A stretch of 64,000 nucleotides of DNA, taken from NCBI GenBank assembly GCA_021464245.1, contig JADCRB010000007.1:5889855-5953854 (forward strand), read 5' to 3'. A program made the position numbers and the translations under genes. Source of the stretch: Carallia brachiata. Taxonomy: Eukaryota > Streptophyta > Magnoliopsida > Malpighiales > Rhizophoraceae. The notes under the pieces were generated by a model. The model searched no databases. It was not told the origin of the DNA and saw nothing but the letters and a program-made list of their open reading frames with translations. Of the stretch, positions 25,342 through 37,090 are shown piece after piece (the stretch's first letter is position 1; each line of letters starts with the position of its first letter).

Positions 25342-25826
25342 CAGTGCAATCAAAACCGGACCGGACCGGTTGGTTCAACCAGTTGGACAGGTAACCGGTC
25401 CTAAGTCCGGTCCGGTTTAGGCATAAAAAGGGAGGGCTGACCGGACCGGTCAAAACCGGTCAAAATCGGTCAAAAACCGGTCAAAACTGGTAAAAATCGG
25501 TCAAAAACCGGACCGGTCGGACCGGTTTAGAATTAAACCAAAAATTTATAAATTATAATTTGACCTCATTGTTTGCTTAAATTATAATTTGACCTTTAAC
25601 TATACTTAAAATTTCAATTTAGTCCAAAACTTAATCAAATTTTTCAATTTAATCCTTAAAACTAAAAAAATGAATATTTAATCATTATTTATAAATATTA
25701 TTATTTTAATTACATTTATAAATATATATATATTATTAAATACCGGTTCAACCACCAGTTTAACCAGTTGAATCTTAACCTACTAATATTTCCGGTTTAA
25801 TAACCGATCCGGTTCTGACAACCTTG
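25342..25826 (-). mobile_element. hAT-like non-autonomous element, copy 2 (485 bp)
   Basis: Flanked by a perfect 8-bp duplication, atttgaac, at 25334-25341 and 25827-25834. The duplicated segment retains the empty site with one atttgaac at about 10573. The element runs from cagtgcaatcaaaaccgg to ggttctgacaaccttg, so its CAAGGTTGTCAGAACC end is on the minus strand. The left end holds arrays of (G)GTCAAAACC-type units. The core is AT-rich and there is no coding capacity. Confidence 0.85.
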
Positions 25827-25834
25827 ATTTGAAC

Positions 25835-27671
25835 ACATTGTAACTTGCTTGCCAAAAGAGGAAAATAAAAAAAATAGCCAATACGTTGATAAAATGACTT
25901 GCGTGCGTACGTAAATCATCATCAACCCAAACTGACTTGAGCCGCAATTTCTAATATATCACAAACGAAAAAAAGAAAAAAGATGAGTATAGTTGACTAT
26001 ATGTCTCTTATGTATCTCTTCTTGTCATATAGTGAAGTTCTTTTTTTAATATTAATATAGAAAGTGGAGTTTCTGTTTGATGACTATTGTGGTTTTGCGC
26101 TATTCAATTGGAATCTGTGAAAACATCAAACCCCAAAGAATTTCTATTCATTATCCACATGTACATTAATGTAGTCTGTTATAGCATGCATTACTATTTG
26201 GACTTGATTAGCCGTGTCAACAATGTTGGCATTGTCAAATGCAATCACACATAGAGAAACATAAGCTAATTAGATATTATGTGTCTTGGTTGTCTTGGTT
26301 TTTTTTGAGGGAAATATTATGTATCTTCTTAAAATATCTGTAGAAATGGTCTAAAATGATTTGTTGGTTGCCTATGATTACCGAGAGAGTCATGGGAGCA
26401 ATGATCGTGTTCTTTAAGCAAATAGATGACCATACAATAACACAGGAAAAAAGCTTAAGGAAATGGCGGTGGTGGGCCAAGGTGGCGGCGGCTTAGCTGC
26501 CGGCTGGGCGTGCATGTTTGCTGTGCCACATTAACGGCCAGCGAAGATGACAACTCTTTAATTAGTTTTTTTTTTCCGTTATTTTTTTATTCTTTTATTT
26601 TATTAGTAAGTAGATGGACGTATAACCACAAAAGGAGGAGGAGAGTGGCGGGGGCTGTGTCGGCTGTGGTGGATTACTGGATATTGGTGCATTTATTCAT
26701 TATTTTACTTTAATTTATTTCAAAGAATCATTTTCTTATTGCCTGCCAGTGCCACTGCCAGCAGTGTTTTCTTTTTTGGGTTTTTTTTTTTTTGGTTTTA
26801 TTTTGCTTCAATTCAATTTCATTTATTAAATCCAAAAAAAAAAAAAGGGTTTTGGTATGTGCAGGGAAACTAGCTACTGATTGAGCGATTAGAGATTTTT
26901 TTTTTTTTTTTACAAGCTAATCTCTAAATGTATTTAATTTTATCTTAAATATATTTAGTGTTGTTTTAAAATTTAATTTTAAAAAAATTAATTTTTTTTC
27001 CTTTTTGCTCTTTTTTTTTAAACCTTCCGATGGCCTCTGGTTCAGTTCTCTACTCACCAATCATTATTAAAAAAGTCAAGGAACAGAAATACCATGACGG
27101 AGGCAGTTAGTCAATAAACGAACAGAAGTTAAGCAATATGCGCGACCAAACAAATTAGTCGATCATTGATCGCGTTCATCTAAGCAAATAGATGACCTTA
27201 ACACAACACAGGAAAAAAAGGACGTGACGGTGGTGGGCCAAGGCGGTGGCCGCTTAACTGACGGCCGGGCGTCCATGTTTGCTGTGCCACATTAACCGCC
27301 GGGGAAGATGGAATTAAGCCCTTTAATTGGTTTTTTTCTTCCGTCATATTTTTAAAAATAAAAATATTGGAAACTCTCATGTCGAGCCAGCACTGACTAT
27401 AAAATTGCATGTACATGCATGTAGAAAATGGTTGTCCAATCAAGAATGTTACCTAACTTGTCCTTTACTCAAACAGTAATTTGTCACTATTGGATAATGT
27501 TACCACGTACAGAGTGCCGCATCAAGGCCCCCCATATTTACGAGCAAAGGGGGCCCTTTTTTCAGTAAAACAAAAGAAAAATAGAACAAGTAAATTCATT
27601 TTTGTAAGAGTTTCGCTACATAACAATTACAACGCAAAAAGGACACGCGAGAATAACACATTTATTCTTTC
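25835..27671. other. Upstream region of PG-C
   Basis: Collinear with 10576-12688. It contains the pair of direct repeats at about 26395-26590 and 27165-27345. Compared with PG-A it lacks about 230 bp (12257-12500) immediately upstream of the core promoter. No gene seen. Confidence 0.6.
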
Positions 27672-27679
27672 TATAAATA
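27672..27679 (+). promoter_or_regulatory. TATA box of PG-C
   Basis: TATAAATA lies 89 bases before the first base of the CDS, as in PG-A, and the CT-rich leader is almost identical. Confidence 0.8.
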
Positions 27680-27767
27680 GCCCTCCAACCCCACTTCCCT
27701 CCACCACCATTCTCCAACTTTCCAGCATATTGCTAGCCTTCTATACTTCACATTCAAGACCAACTAA

Positions 27768-29549
27768 ATGGCAATTTCGATGAGTTCCGTTTTGTTTTTT
27801 TATCTTCTCGTCATTTTCCTAGCCCCATCTTTGGCAAGTGCAGCACGATACAATGTGCAAGATTATGGGGCTAAACCCGACGGTACAACCGATTCCACCA
27901 AAGCCTTTCTCGCTGCTTGGATGCAAGCCTGTAGCTCTGCCGGCCCAGCTACCCTTTATGTACCGCCAGGCCAATTCTTTCTGCAGAATGCGGCATTTAA
28001 GGGTCCGTGCAATAACAATGCAATCCTGGTCCGTATAGATGCTACTCTTGTAGCTCCATCGGATTATACGGTTTTTGGCAATGCCGAACACTGGCTTTTC
28101 TTTGAACATGTTGATGGTGTTACCATTTCCGGCGGTATACTTGATGGAAAAGGTGCTGGCTTATGGGCATGCAAGGCCTCGGGCAAGAGTTGTCCTAGTG
28201 GTGCCACGGTATGTAACATATTGATTAACTAGTTAATTATAGAAACCCTTTGAAATCAAATTATTGCTTAAATAGATTATAATAAGGAAGTAATATTAAC
28301 AATTGACCTTATTGTTTTGTTGTGTCTGTACAGTCACTGGGATTCTTGAATTCAAACAATATATTGATCAATGGATTAACATCCCTAAATAGTCAAATGT
28401 TCCACATCGTCATCGACGGGTGCCAAAATGTCAATTTGGAAGGGGTGACGGTTTCTGCCGCCGGAACTAGCCCCAACACTGATGGTATTCATGTGCAATT
28501 GTCAACGGGTGTTGCGATCTTGAACTCTAAAATTGGAACTGGGGATGATTGTGTCTCAATTGGTCCCGGAACTGCCAACTTGTGGATTGAAAATATTGCA
28601 TGCGGCCCTGGCCACGGTATCAGGTAAGTACAATTACTCGGCGCCAATATTGGCTAATAATAAGAATTGATCACCATAAATGTATAATGTTATTATAGAG
28701 CTCCAATACTGAGCCATAAGGAAATAAAAAATAACTTTTTTTAAAATTAAATTTTAAATATACTTAACGTTATCTTAAAATTTAATTTAAATTTAAAAAA
28801 ATTGAACATGAATAGTTCTAAAAGGAAAATTTTCCTGCTGGGCGAGACTTATGGCTCCACTATGACCTTAAGTCTCTGATCCTGTATCTTTATTCATTAT
28901 TATATAGCATATAGATAACAGTAATTAACTTATTGTATCTTTTGTTGGCAAACATGCAGCATTGGGAGTTTAGGAAAGGAACTTAAGGAGCCTGGTGTAC
29001 AAAATGTAACAGTTAAGACAGTTACATTTACAGGCACTGAAAATGGGGTCAGAATCAAATCCTGGGGGAGACCTAGTAGTGGCTTTGCTAGGAATATACT
29101 GTTTCAGCATGCTGTCATGAACAATGTCCAAAATCCCATTATTATTGACCAAAATTACTGCCCCGACAGCAAAAATTGCCCTGGTCAAGTAAGTATAAAT
29201 TAAATATCAAACACTTTATTGTTGAGTCCTTTTATAAAATTTCACATTATCCACTTTTTTGACTATCCGAATAATTAAAGGAGGCTAATCTAACTAACTC
29301 ACCTATTTTATTATTCACGTTGAACTGTAGGCTTCGGGTGTCAAAATCAGTGACGTGACATACCAAGATATTCATGGAACGTCCGCAACAGAAGTTGCAG
29401 TGAAGTTCGCCTGTAGCAAGAGCTATCCTTGTACTGGGATTGAATTGGAAGATGTGAAGCTCACTTACAAGAATCAACCAGCTGAAGCATCGTGCCAAAA
29501 TGCAGATGGAACAGCTTCAGGTTTCGTTCAGCCCAACAGCTGCTTCTAA
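27768..29549 (+). CDS. PG-C: exopolygalacturonase-type GH28, intact
   Basis: The duplicate of PG-A. Exons 27768-28208, 28334-28623, 28960-29188 and 29331-29549 give 392 aa with the same phases and exon lengths. Signal peptide at 1-26 (ends SLASAA). GH28 signatures: Asp197 in SPNTDG, Asp218/219 in GDDC, His241 in GHG, RIK at 275-277. By hand it differs from PG-A at 28 residues: 14 in exon 1 (six of them in the signal peptide or at its border), then 5, 4 and 5 in exons 2-4. No substitution touches a catalytic motif, suggesting constraint on both copies. It is predicted to be secreted and to act on pectin. The upstream region differs from PG-A, so expression may have diverged. Confidence 0.93.
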
Positions 29550-31689
29550 GTTACCATGAGGAGCAAGGAAGGGAAATATACAAATAGTCGAGAATTATAT
29601 TCGTCGTTGGTCTCATACTCATAGTTTATAAACACAGTAAAAATAAAGAAAGGAAAAAGTACACCATGTTAATTAGTTTATAATTCATATACAGATAGGA
29701 GTTGTTAATTGAGTGATATTTATTGCTTGAGTTGAGGCCGTGGCTCTCTGGCACATTGGAGTTGCTTAGAGCGAGCTTGGCGTTCCATTGTAGTGGAAAA
29801 TGTAGAAACCCAAGTACTGGTTCTGTGTTTTTTCTACGACATGTTCTTTTTGTATCAAAAGCAACATATTGATCATTTTATAACGATATTGATTTGTTTG
29901 ATGATGAATGCTTATTTTAAGGACCATAATTAATCATATCAGTTTCCACTGGCACACGCAACCCCAGTAAATTTAAATTTGACAAACTATCCAAAAAAAA
30001 AAAAACAAAGACAATGTTTCTGTTCTATTATTCAGTCATGCTGGCCTCAGAAAATAAGAACATTAATCACTTCTATCTTGACAGAAAAATAAACAAGAAT
30101 TTTGTGATCTAAATATTAATTGTCAACAAGGATTTTGGAAACAAAAGAAACCGAGATAGGTTGAAAGGAAGAAAGCAATAGAAATTTCGAAGTTTAGGCC
30201 AGCTCCAGTTCTGCTATTTCAATAAAGAAATTTAAGCAAAGAACCATTACCCACAACAATAAAGAAATAGGACCCAACTACACAAACAGAGGATCCCACA
30301 CCGAGAGACAGACCCACTGAGGTGGAATAAGGGCTGGCATTGACATTTTTTATTAAATAATCCAGTCCAGGAATCGAAAGTGAATGAACATGGGTCCCAC
30401 AAGGAATAGTGAATAGTACATCTAAAAAGAGAAAATAAAGTAAAGGAAAGTTGAATTCAAACTACGGCGAAAGTCTTAAATGAGTTGGGGAAGAAAAAGA
30501 AAAACGTGATGAATTGGTGGAGGAAGAGATCGGCAATTGGAAATAAAATAGAGAAAAGCGAATTGGAATGACTATAAAATTTAGTGTCTCATATCTAATT
30601 ATTATCAGTGATTAGTTTTAACAATTTATTAATGTGTGCCTCAAATACATGGCAATTTGATAATTTCTTAAATTCGAAGGTACAATCTTTCTCTGCCTTC
30701 ATCTTCACCACAATTTTCCTATCCCTGTACCTGTTACATTCTTTCAAAAACTGAGTTTACAATACTCCACGACATTATGGTTACTTTAAGAGCATTTCAT
30801 AGTTCACACACTACTAAAATTTATATTACTAATCATTTTGATGTTTTAAATTTTTATCGGCATATCAAATTTTTGTTTATAATCAGCAAGCAAACGCACA
30901 TGAGGACAATCTATACCAACAGCATTCCATTGCCTCTCCAAGATTTCTTATCCTATATACGTCAGATTAATTTCTTAAATTCACAGTAAATTAAATTTTC
31001 TAAAAAAAAACATGCTAAAACAGACCATTTTAATTCATTTTGCAGCATATAACCAATTGTTTGCCAACAAAATTCACACACTATACCATTTCTTCGGACG
31101 CCCTGTCCACTCGAATGCACTTGTATCAGGGTATTTTCAATGCCTGCAGCACGTCATAGTAAGGGAGCAATGGCTACTTACAATGCCTTCGCTCTCAAAG
31201 TCGGAGCAAGGGAGCAATGTCGAAACAATTTGCACAAATATGAAGGCTATCAACTATAAAACTGAATCTTTACAGCTTCCACCTAATTCAATGGGATCTC
31301 ATTATATTGCCCGGTAATGATAAATCTACAAATTATTTCACAGAAAACCTCATTGTTAAAAGTACTAATTTTTTTCATTTCCTTCACAACTAAGTTGGTA
31401 AAATCGAGATTTCACTTAGAATCGTTTTGGAGATGTCGGGTTTGAATCATCGGATCGGATCCTAACATCGTGAGATTATACAAAAATTGTCAAAATAAAG
31501 GTGGGAAATGTCAATTAAATTGCAATTTTAACTTTTTAAATATCCCATCAATTTCCGAAATTGATCAAAATAATCTACTTTAGAAAATTAAATTTTCCTC
31601 AAGTCAGCAAGTGATTCTTATTCCATAACTTAGCAAGTTTTCAACACTTAGTAACAAACTACCAAACTTTGTTCAAATTACCACAGCCT
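29550..31689. other. Intergenic, no gene recognised
   Basis: The first 0.7 kb is the 3' flank of PG-C, shared with PG-A. The rest is unique. A short tRNA-like stretch near 31393-31460 (agttggtaaaatcg followed by gggtttgaatc) could be a degenerate SINE head, but no tail or target duplication was found. Confidence 0.45.
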
Positions 31690-32180
31690 ACAAAACCATG
31701 AACTGATCTGCTCCTCCAAATGTAATATCCCCACAATTTGCACAGCTTGCATTACCACTGCTGACTGTAGCTACATCCACTTCAACTCCCAAAACTAGCA
31801 TCTCCATTCTCCACCACTGTCTCAAGTCCTTACTCAAAATTAATATTTGTTGCAAAATCATTAACGATTAGATTCCATGAAATCAAGTCTTGGTCAGTCA
31901 ATTCATCAAACAACTTAGAAGCACTTCTCATATCTTCTAATTTTGAGATAAAAAGAAATTAAAGATTTAGTAACAACATTACAAGAACCAAACCCCAAAG
32001 ACAATGTATGAGATTTCATCTCAATCCCCAAAGACAACATTTGCCTAAATAGATACACACAACCTGAAAAATCTCCAATCTTTGAATACCCATTATTCCA
32101 CAGAAAAACGTTCTCATTTGCAATTTTATCGAAAATAATCCACCCTTCTCTCAATTCCCCACATGTTCAGTTCCGCAGCA
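31690..32180 (-). pseudogene. DOT4-like PPR gene relic
   Basis: On the minus strand, frames in series match a PLS/DYW-type PPR protein. In order: CGELREG, IFDKIANENVFLWN, KIGDFSGCVYLF, then LGFGSCN, SLISFYLK, then after a frame change SASKLFDELTDQDLISWN, then EMLVLGVEVD and SCANCGDITFG. This order resembles Arabidopsis DOT4 (At4g18750), a chloroplast RNA-editing factor. It is broken by at least one frameshift near 31915, internal deletions (repeats missing after MKSHTLS) and stops. Neither the catalytic DYW end nor a transit peptide is visible. The DOT4 assignment is from memory of the family pattern. Confidence 0.72.
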
Positions 32181-32447
32181 AATGATCCTACATGCATTCA
32201 CAGAATCATTAAAAGAATCAATTGTTTCCAGAATACCCAGAAAAATTTTACCTACAATGCTTCACCCCTTCACAATCTTCACTCTGCTTCCCTTGTTCGG
32301 ATCACTTGCTCCGTCTCGAAAAAACACCCGACCCTCAGATGTTTGCTTTTTGCTCGACAATTTGAACTCGCCCTTGTTCTGTCCACAGCTACAATAGCGG
32401 TGCCGCTTCCCCGATCTCTTTCCCTTTTGCCTACGTTTTCTCGATTT

Positions 32448-33229
32448 ATAGTTATTAAACCCGGCCCGGCCCGGCCGGTCGGACCGGCGGCCCGGTGACC
32501 TGGGCACTGGGTCGAGCCGGATTGCATGAACAATATTCGGGTTAATTAAATAATAAAAAATTATTTTTTGTACTTTTTACTGTATAAACAGTAAAAATAA
32601 TATTTTTTAATAATAAACAGTAAAAATAAACAATAATTCGAGACAATTAAATAATAAAAAATTATTTTTTTCATTATTTACTGTGTAAACAGTAAAAATA
32701 ATATTTTTTAATAATAAACAGTATTTATACAATAAAAATTATATATTTTTTTCACTTTTTATTACAGGAACAATAATATTTACATAATATTGACATACTA
32801 AAATTTATTATATTTTTATCTTTTTACTGTGTAAACGATAAAAATAATATTTTCATAATACTAAACCATATTATATAGTATTTTCTTGTATAATTTAAGA
32901 ATTTTTCACTTTTCACTATATATTTTTCTGTATATAATAATTTAATGTTGTTCATAACTTCATATATTAAGTAATATGTTACAATTTACATTGAAAAATA
33001 ATTTTTTAAGAATTTTTATCAAAATTTTAATTGATATAAATTACTTTTTAACATGTAAAAATACCGTTATTGTATTAAATTGTACAAAAAATCTATATAT
33101 ATTATTTGATACATATATTTTTTTAAATTACTGACCCACTGGTTGACCCAATAACCCACTGATTAAACCAATGACCCATTGACCCAATCGCCAGACCGAG
33201 TCAACATCTAGACTGAGTTTAATAACTAT
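32448..33229. mobile_element. TIR element with GC-rich ends (about 780 bp)
   Basis: The left end tatagttattaaacccggcc and the right end gagtttaataactatg form an inverted repeat (TAGTTATTAAAC at least). Flanking octamers tctcgatt and cttcgatc match at five of eight positions, so a target duplication is only suggested. Next to the left end is a GGCCCGG-rich block. Inside, about 100 bp of AT-rich sequence with cagtaaaaataatatttttt is tandemly duplicated (from 32544 and from 32645). It has no coding capacity and may be related to the hAT-like family. Confidence 0.6.
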
Positions 33230-33399
33230 GCTTCGATCTAAACTATTGAACAAATTTTACAACTCTCTTGCCACGTAATCTCATACAAATACCTTAATGC
33301 CATGTAGATATCATTAGTCATTCTGCCACGTCGGATCCGTATATATCTCGGTGGGTTTTGTCTGTGCTCGAAAGATTTCCAGAAAGAAATATTAGAGCG

Positions 33400-33475
33400 G
33401 TACAAAAGGTAGACGAAGTGGAGACACATGCAGTGTAAAAGAGTCAGAGATTTTAGATTTACGTAAGACCCATAC
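33400..33475. repeat. Dispersed repeat, copy 2
   Basis: Counterpart of 15240-15330, with shared words gaagtggaga, gagattttagat and cgtaagac. It lies beyond the DOT4-like relic, as the first copy lies beside the other PPR relic. Confidence 0.5.
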
Positions 33476-33479
33476 TTTA

Positions 33480-35440
33480 AAAAAAAAATATATATAATGT
33501 ATATATCATTAAGTAAAACATGTGATAGTTTATTTAGATGCGTCGGTCCACTTATAATGAATTGACCCATTCACTTAAAAAGTTGGAGGGAGTTACAATT
33601 CTCTCCTCCCATTTTCTCATTATCATCAGACAATTTCTAATTTACGTTCCCACAGTCTTTTAGACAATTTCTAAAAAAGACGATTATAAAAGTTTATGTA
33701 AACCGCTTTAATCTGCAGACGATCTTAAAGTCATCCAAAAAGTTTTCTCTTAAAAAAATATATTCAGAAGTTATATAACTCTCAAAATTCTCTATCAATT
33801 CTAGAGTAAGAGACTCTTGTGCTATGAAAAAAGTGCTATTCATCTGTGATATCACTCAGATAATAAGAAAACGATTAAAGTCGGTAATTAATTTTTTATA
33901 TTTTTTATCTGAAACTGTTTTTAGGTTTTTTTTTTTTTTTTTGCCCTTTATTTACCTTCAATATATAAACAGTTAAGGATCACATGCTTATAGCAAGAGA
34001 CTTTTGCCAAAAAGAAAGAATTGTACCTATATATACATATACAATATAAGCAAATAAAGACTGGGAAGCAACAGTGGTGGCCCTGTTTATGGCTTAAGCA
34101 CATTATAAAGAATGGAAGGGTGGACTACAAAAGGGGTTTTGTCCTTTCAGTTATGCATACAGTGGCACTTCAAACCACATGCTTTTTATTAATTAGCTAA
34201 TCAATTTTTGTCATTTCAGGCAACCATTGTACGGAGTAGTTGTCCAAATAATTGCCAAAATGTCAATTTAAACAAGGATATAATCCGATTGAAAAAAAAT
34301 AAGTGGATTCGTATAAGTTGAAAGATAGTGAGTATATAGTGATCTAGATTATTAAATTATAAAAAATTTATTAAATTTTAAAAAATAAAAATAAACTCTA
34401 ATTAAAATTCAAATTAAAAATCTTCAATTTTGAAAATCACTTCAACTTCTTATCATCTCTTTTTCGCATTCTTCGTAAGCTTTATGTTAAGGGAAAACGA
34501 AATACATGTCTCCCTTTTTAACATTGACCTTCTTTTGTTTTTTCCCCATATCTTCTTTCTTCTATCGGCCATTTTTTCGTAGGAGAGCCGGTTTGCACGT
34601 AAACTGAAATTAAGTTTATTCCGGGTTGATCCCATTAAGAGCCTACTTTCCTATACATTGGCACGGTGCGTTCAGGATATTGTTCTTGAAATATTCTCCA
34701 TTTGAATCGAATTGTGATTGATGAGAAAAGTGAGGTCTTTCTTTTTTCTTTTTGTTTTCCCCTCTTTCAACGACTGCGCACGCTTGTTAAATGGGCATCA
34801 ACAAGTGTTGTGGCCTACGTTTGCTTCCGTTGAGATCCCGAGATTAGCGTCAAAGGAGTAGGGACATGACTGCAAAGGACGTTTTGGTACTAAAATATTG
34901 ACCATTATTATATCTTGTTAAACTACATCTAAAAAAGTCAGGGCGCAGTTGCTTGCTTTTTGATGCGTTCGTTGCATTTTCAAACTGCATTTGTCAAAGA
35001 AGAAATACCTACCAACGCCAGCGTAGTATTTAAGAGGTTCTCTCTAACTCTCCAAATCGAATCATCTCAAAATTAAGTAATGAGATTTAGCATACAGCTT
35101 ACAAATTAACGTAAAAAATATTATAATTATTAAATTATTTTTGAGACTTTGTATATCACTTTTATTTTCTCAATTTTTTTTTAAAAAAGATGAAATATTT
35201 TATAGGAAAAAATTTGGTGGACATATAAATTTTTTTTATTATGTCTACACTCACTTATTTTATATAATTATGAGTATTTTTTATACAACCGTAACGATAA
35301 AAAGTGATATAAAAAATATTAATATTTTTTTTAGTTTTATATTTTTTAATTGTAGTTATACAAATAATAATCGTAATTACACAAAATTAATGCGTCTGAA
35401 TGAAATTTGGCAAAATGCATCTGCCCATGAAGCCCTATCT
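33480..35440. other. Upstream region of PG-D
   Basis: No gene seen. From about 34655 to 35010 it resembles the PG-E upstream region at 37540-38060, with shared words ctgcaaaggac, ttggtac and ttgcattttcaaactgcatt. Between the conserved cctacc at about 35010 and the TATA box there are roughly 420 bases that PG-E lacks. Confidence 0.55.
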
Positions 35441-35448
35441 TATAAATG
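35441..35448 (+). promoter_or_regulatory. TATA box of PG-D
   Basis: TATAAATG preceded by ct lies 97 bases upstream of the PG-D start codon. The equivalent in PG-E is TATAAAAC at 38071. Confidence 0.65.
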
Positions 35449-35537
35449 CCCCTTTCAAATCAAAAGAGTTTTCATCGATCTCTGATCTCCCAATGTCTTT
35501 GTCTCTCTGATGTTCCTCCATTTTTTAAGCACACAGA

Positions 35538-37090
35538 ATGGCCAATCATCAATTGAATTTAAGCCCTTTTAATTTAGCACTACTCTCCATTTTCTTCACC
35601 TTGTTATCTTCAAAAGCAAATGCAGCAATATACAATGTGCTAACATATGGAGCCAAAGCAGATGTTAAAACCGACTCAACCAGGGCCTTTCTTGCTGTAT
35701 GGACACAATCCTGTGCCTCAACAAAGCCTGCCACATCGTATGTGCCCCCGGGGAGGTTCTTTCTAGGAAATGTGGCATTTGAGGGCCCATGCAAGAATAA
35801 TGCAATCCTAGTACGCATAGATGGCACATTGGTGGCTCCCACCAATTACTGGGTTCTTGCTAAACCTCAAAACTGGATTGTCTTTCGCCGTGTTAATGGG
35901 GTCACGTTGTCCGGAGGCGAAATCGACGGCCAGGGCACTAGCTTGTGGTCTTGTAAAGCATCAGCTGGCAGGAATTGCCCTACCGGCGCAACGGTATGTG
36001 AGCTCATCAACTCTACTTCTATGCACATTTCTATGTTTTATGTTCATAATCATCCTTATAAATATAGCAACATTATTCTGATTTTGTTAGTACTTTAGCC
36101 AGTTTTACTTTGCATTTTATGCTCGTTAGGATGATATGAAATTTTTGTTTCAGGTCAGCCGAAAAATTGGCAAGTCAACTTTTACAAAATTTTCTTTTGG
36201 CAAGATATAGCAATAGAGAGAGAGAGAGAGAGAGAGAAGTAATTAGTAAAGGCAAACTAATAACGTAAACTAGAAAATAAAAATCCAAAGAACTAAAAAA
36301 GGTAAGGAAATTGGGATATATTGTTATAATAAAGATAGCAGAGGTCTACTAGGTAATTGTCTGGAACCTGAAGCTGATAAAGGTACGTTTTAAAAAAAAA
36401 TTCAACATTTAATAATGATCAACTGAAGAGTTACTTCTTCAGACCAAAAAGGGGAACATGGAATCTTCTAGAATGTCTCTTTTAATATAAAAAGGCTTTT
36501 TTTAAAGAGAAGAAAATTAATTTTTGGTTTATTTATTGTATTGCACGACAAACTTAAAAAGATTAAAACTTTGATTTTGTAATCAAACTTCCTCCTTTTT
36601 ATAGTTTCAGTTAAAATAAGAATTTTGGACATAATGAAATTTAAGTGGGAGTAAAAAAAAAAAAAAGATAAACATCATAAAAATTTTCTCACAAAATTTC
36701 TAAATTTTAAAATAACAATAAATCTACGTATGATTTAATTTTAAAAAATAAAATAAAATTATAAAATTTTTACCATATAAAAATAATAATTCGTAAAAAA
36801 ATAGTGAAAAAACGTCTCAGTGTTATATGTTATTGTTAAAAAAAAAAAAGGTGGGGCAGTTGCCTCCACAGGCCTCCGGCGTTAAAATTAGTGACGTGAC
36901 GTACGGTGGCATCCATGGAACATCGGCAACACAAATTGCAATAAGATTCGATTGCAGCAAAATGTATCCTTGTACAAGGTTAAGATTGAATGATGTAAAG
37001 CTCACTTACAACAATGGACCAGCAGGGGCATCTTGCAACAACGCTGGCGGAACCGCCTCTGGCATCGTTTCGCCCACTAGCTGCTTATAA
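35538..37090 (+). pseudogene. PG-D: GH28 gene that lost exons 2 and 3
   Basis: Exon 1 (35538-35993, 152 codons, signal peptide ending SKANA) and exon 4 (36872-37090, same 219-nt length as its paralogues, from ASGVKISD to SCL stop) are both open with good donor (acg|gtatgt) and acceptor (ccacag|gcc) sites. The 878 bases between them contain no trace of exons 2 and 3, hence no NTD, GDD, GHG or RIK motif. Exons 2 and 3 together are 519 nt in intact copies, a multiple of three, so splicing exon 1 to exon 4 would give an uninterrupted 224-aa protein without an active site. The intron holds a GA microsatellite (about 36213-36238). Called a pseudogene for pectinase activity, though a secreted non-enzymatic product cannot be excluded. 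Confidence 0.85.

Larger units (their letters stand above)
18472..30263. repeat. Segmental duplication, copy 2 (contains PG-C)
   Basis: This is the second copy of the segment at 1-15228, in the same orientation. It starts just upstream of the PG-B promoter and ends about 700 bp downstream of PG-C. Copy-specific material includes the hAT-like element at 25342-25826, an AT-rich insert near 20461-20690, and about 150 bp near 22260-22420. By hand alignment the PG-A and PG-C proteins differ at 28 of 392 residues, while the intergenic sequence shows many more substitutions and indels, so the duplication is not very recent. Confidence 0.93.

Noticed and set aside
25360..25530. Regular GGTCAAAACC repeats that at first looked like a CRISPR-like or satellite array
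   Set aside because: Spacing is irregular, there are no unique spacers, and the block is the terminal region of a hAT-like element with defined ends at 25342 and 25826.
31393..31460. tRNA-like boxes (agttggtaaaatcg and gggtttgaatc)
   Set aside because: The sequence does not fold into a tRNA cloverleaf by eye, and no A tail or target duplication supports a SINE.
32262..32507. Arg-rich open frames at the edge of the TIR element
   Set aside because: They cross the element boundary and owe their openness to the GGCCCGG block, with no domain and no conservation.
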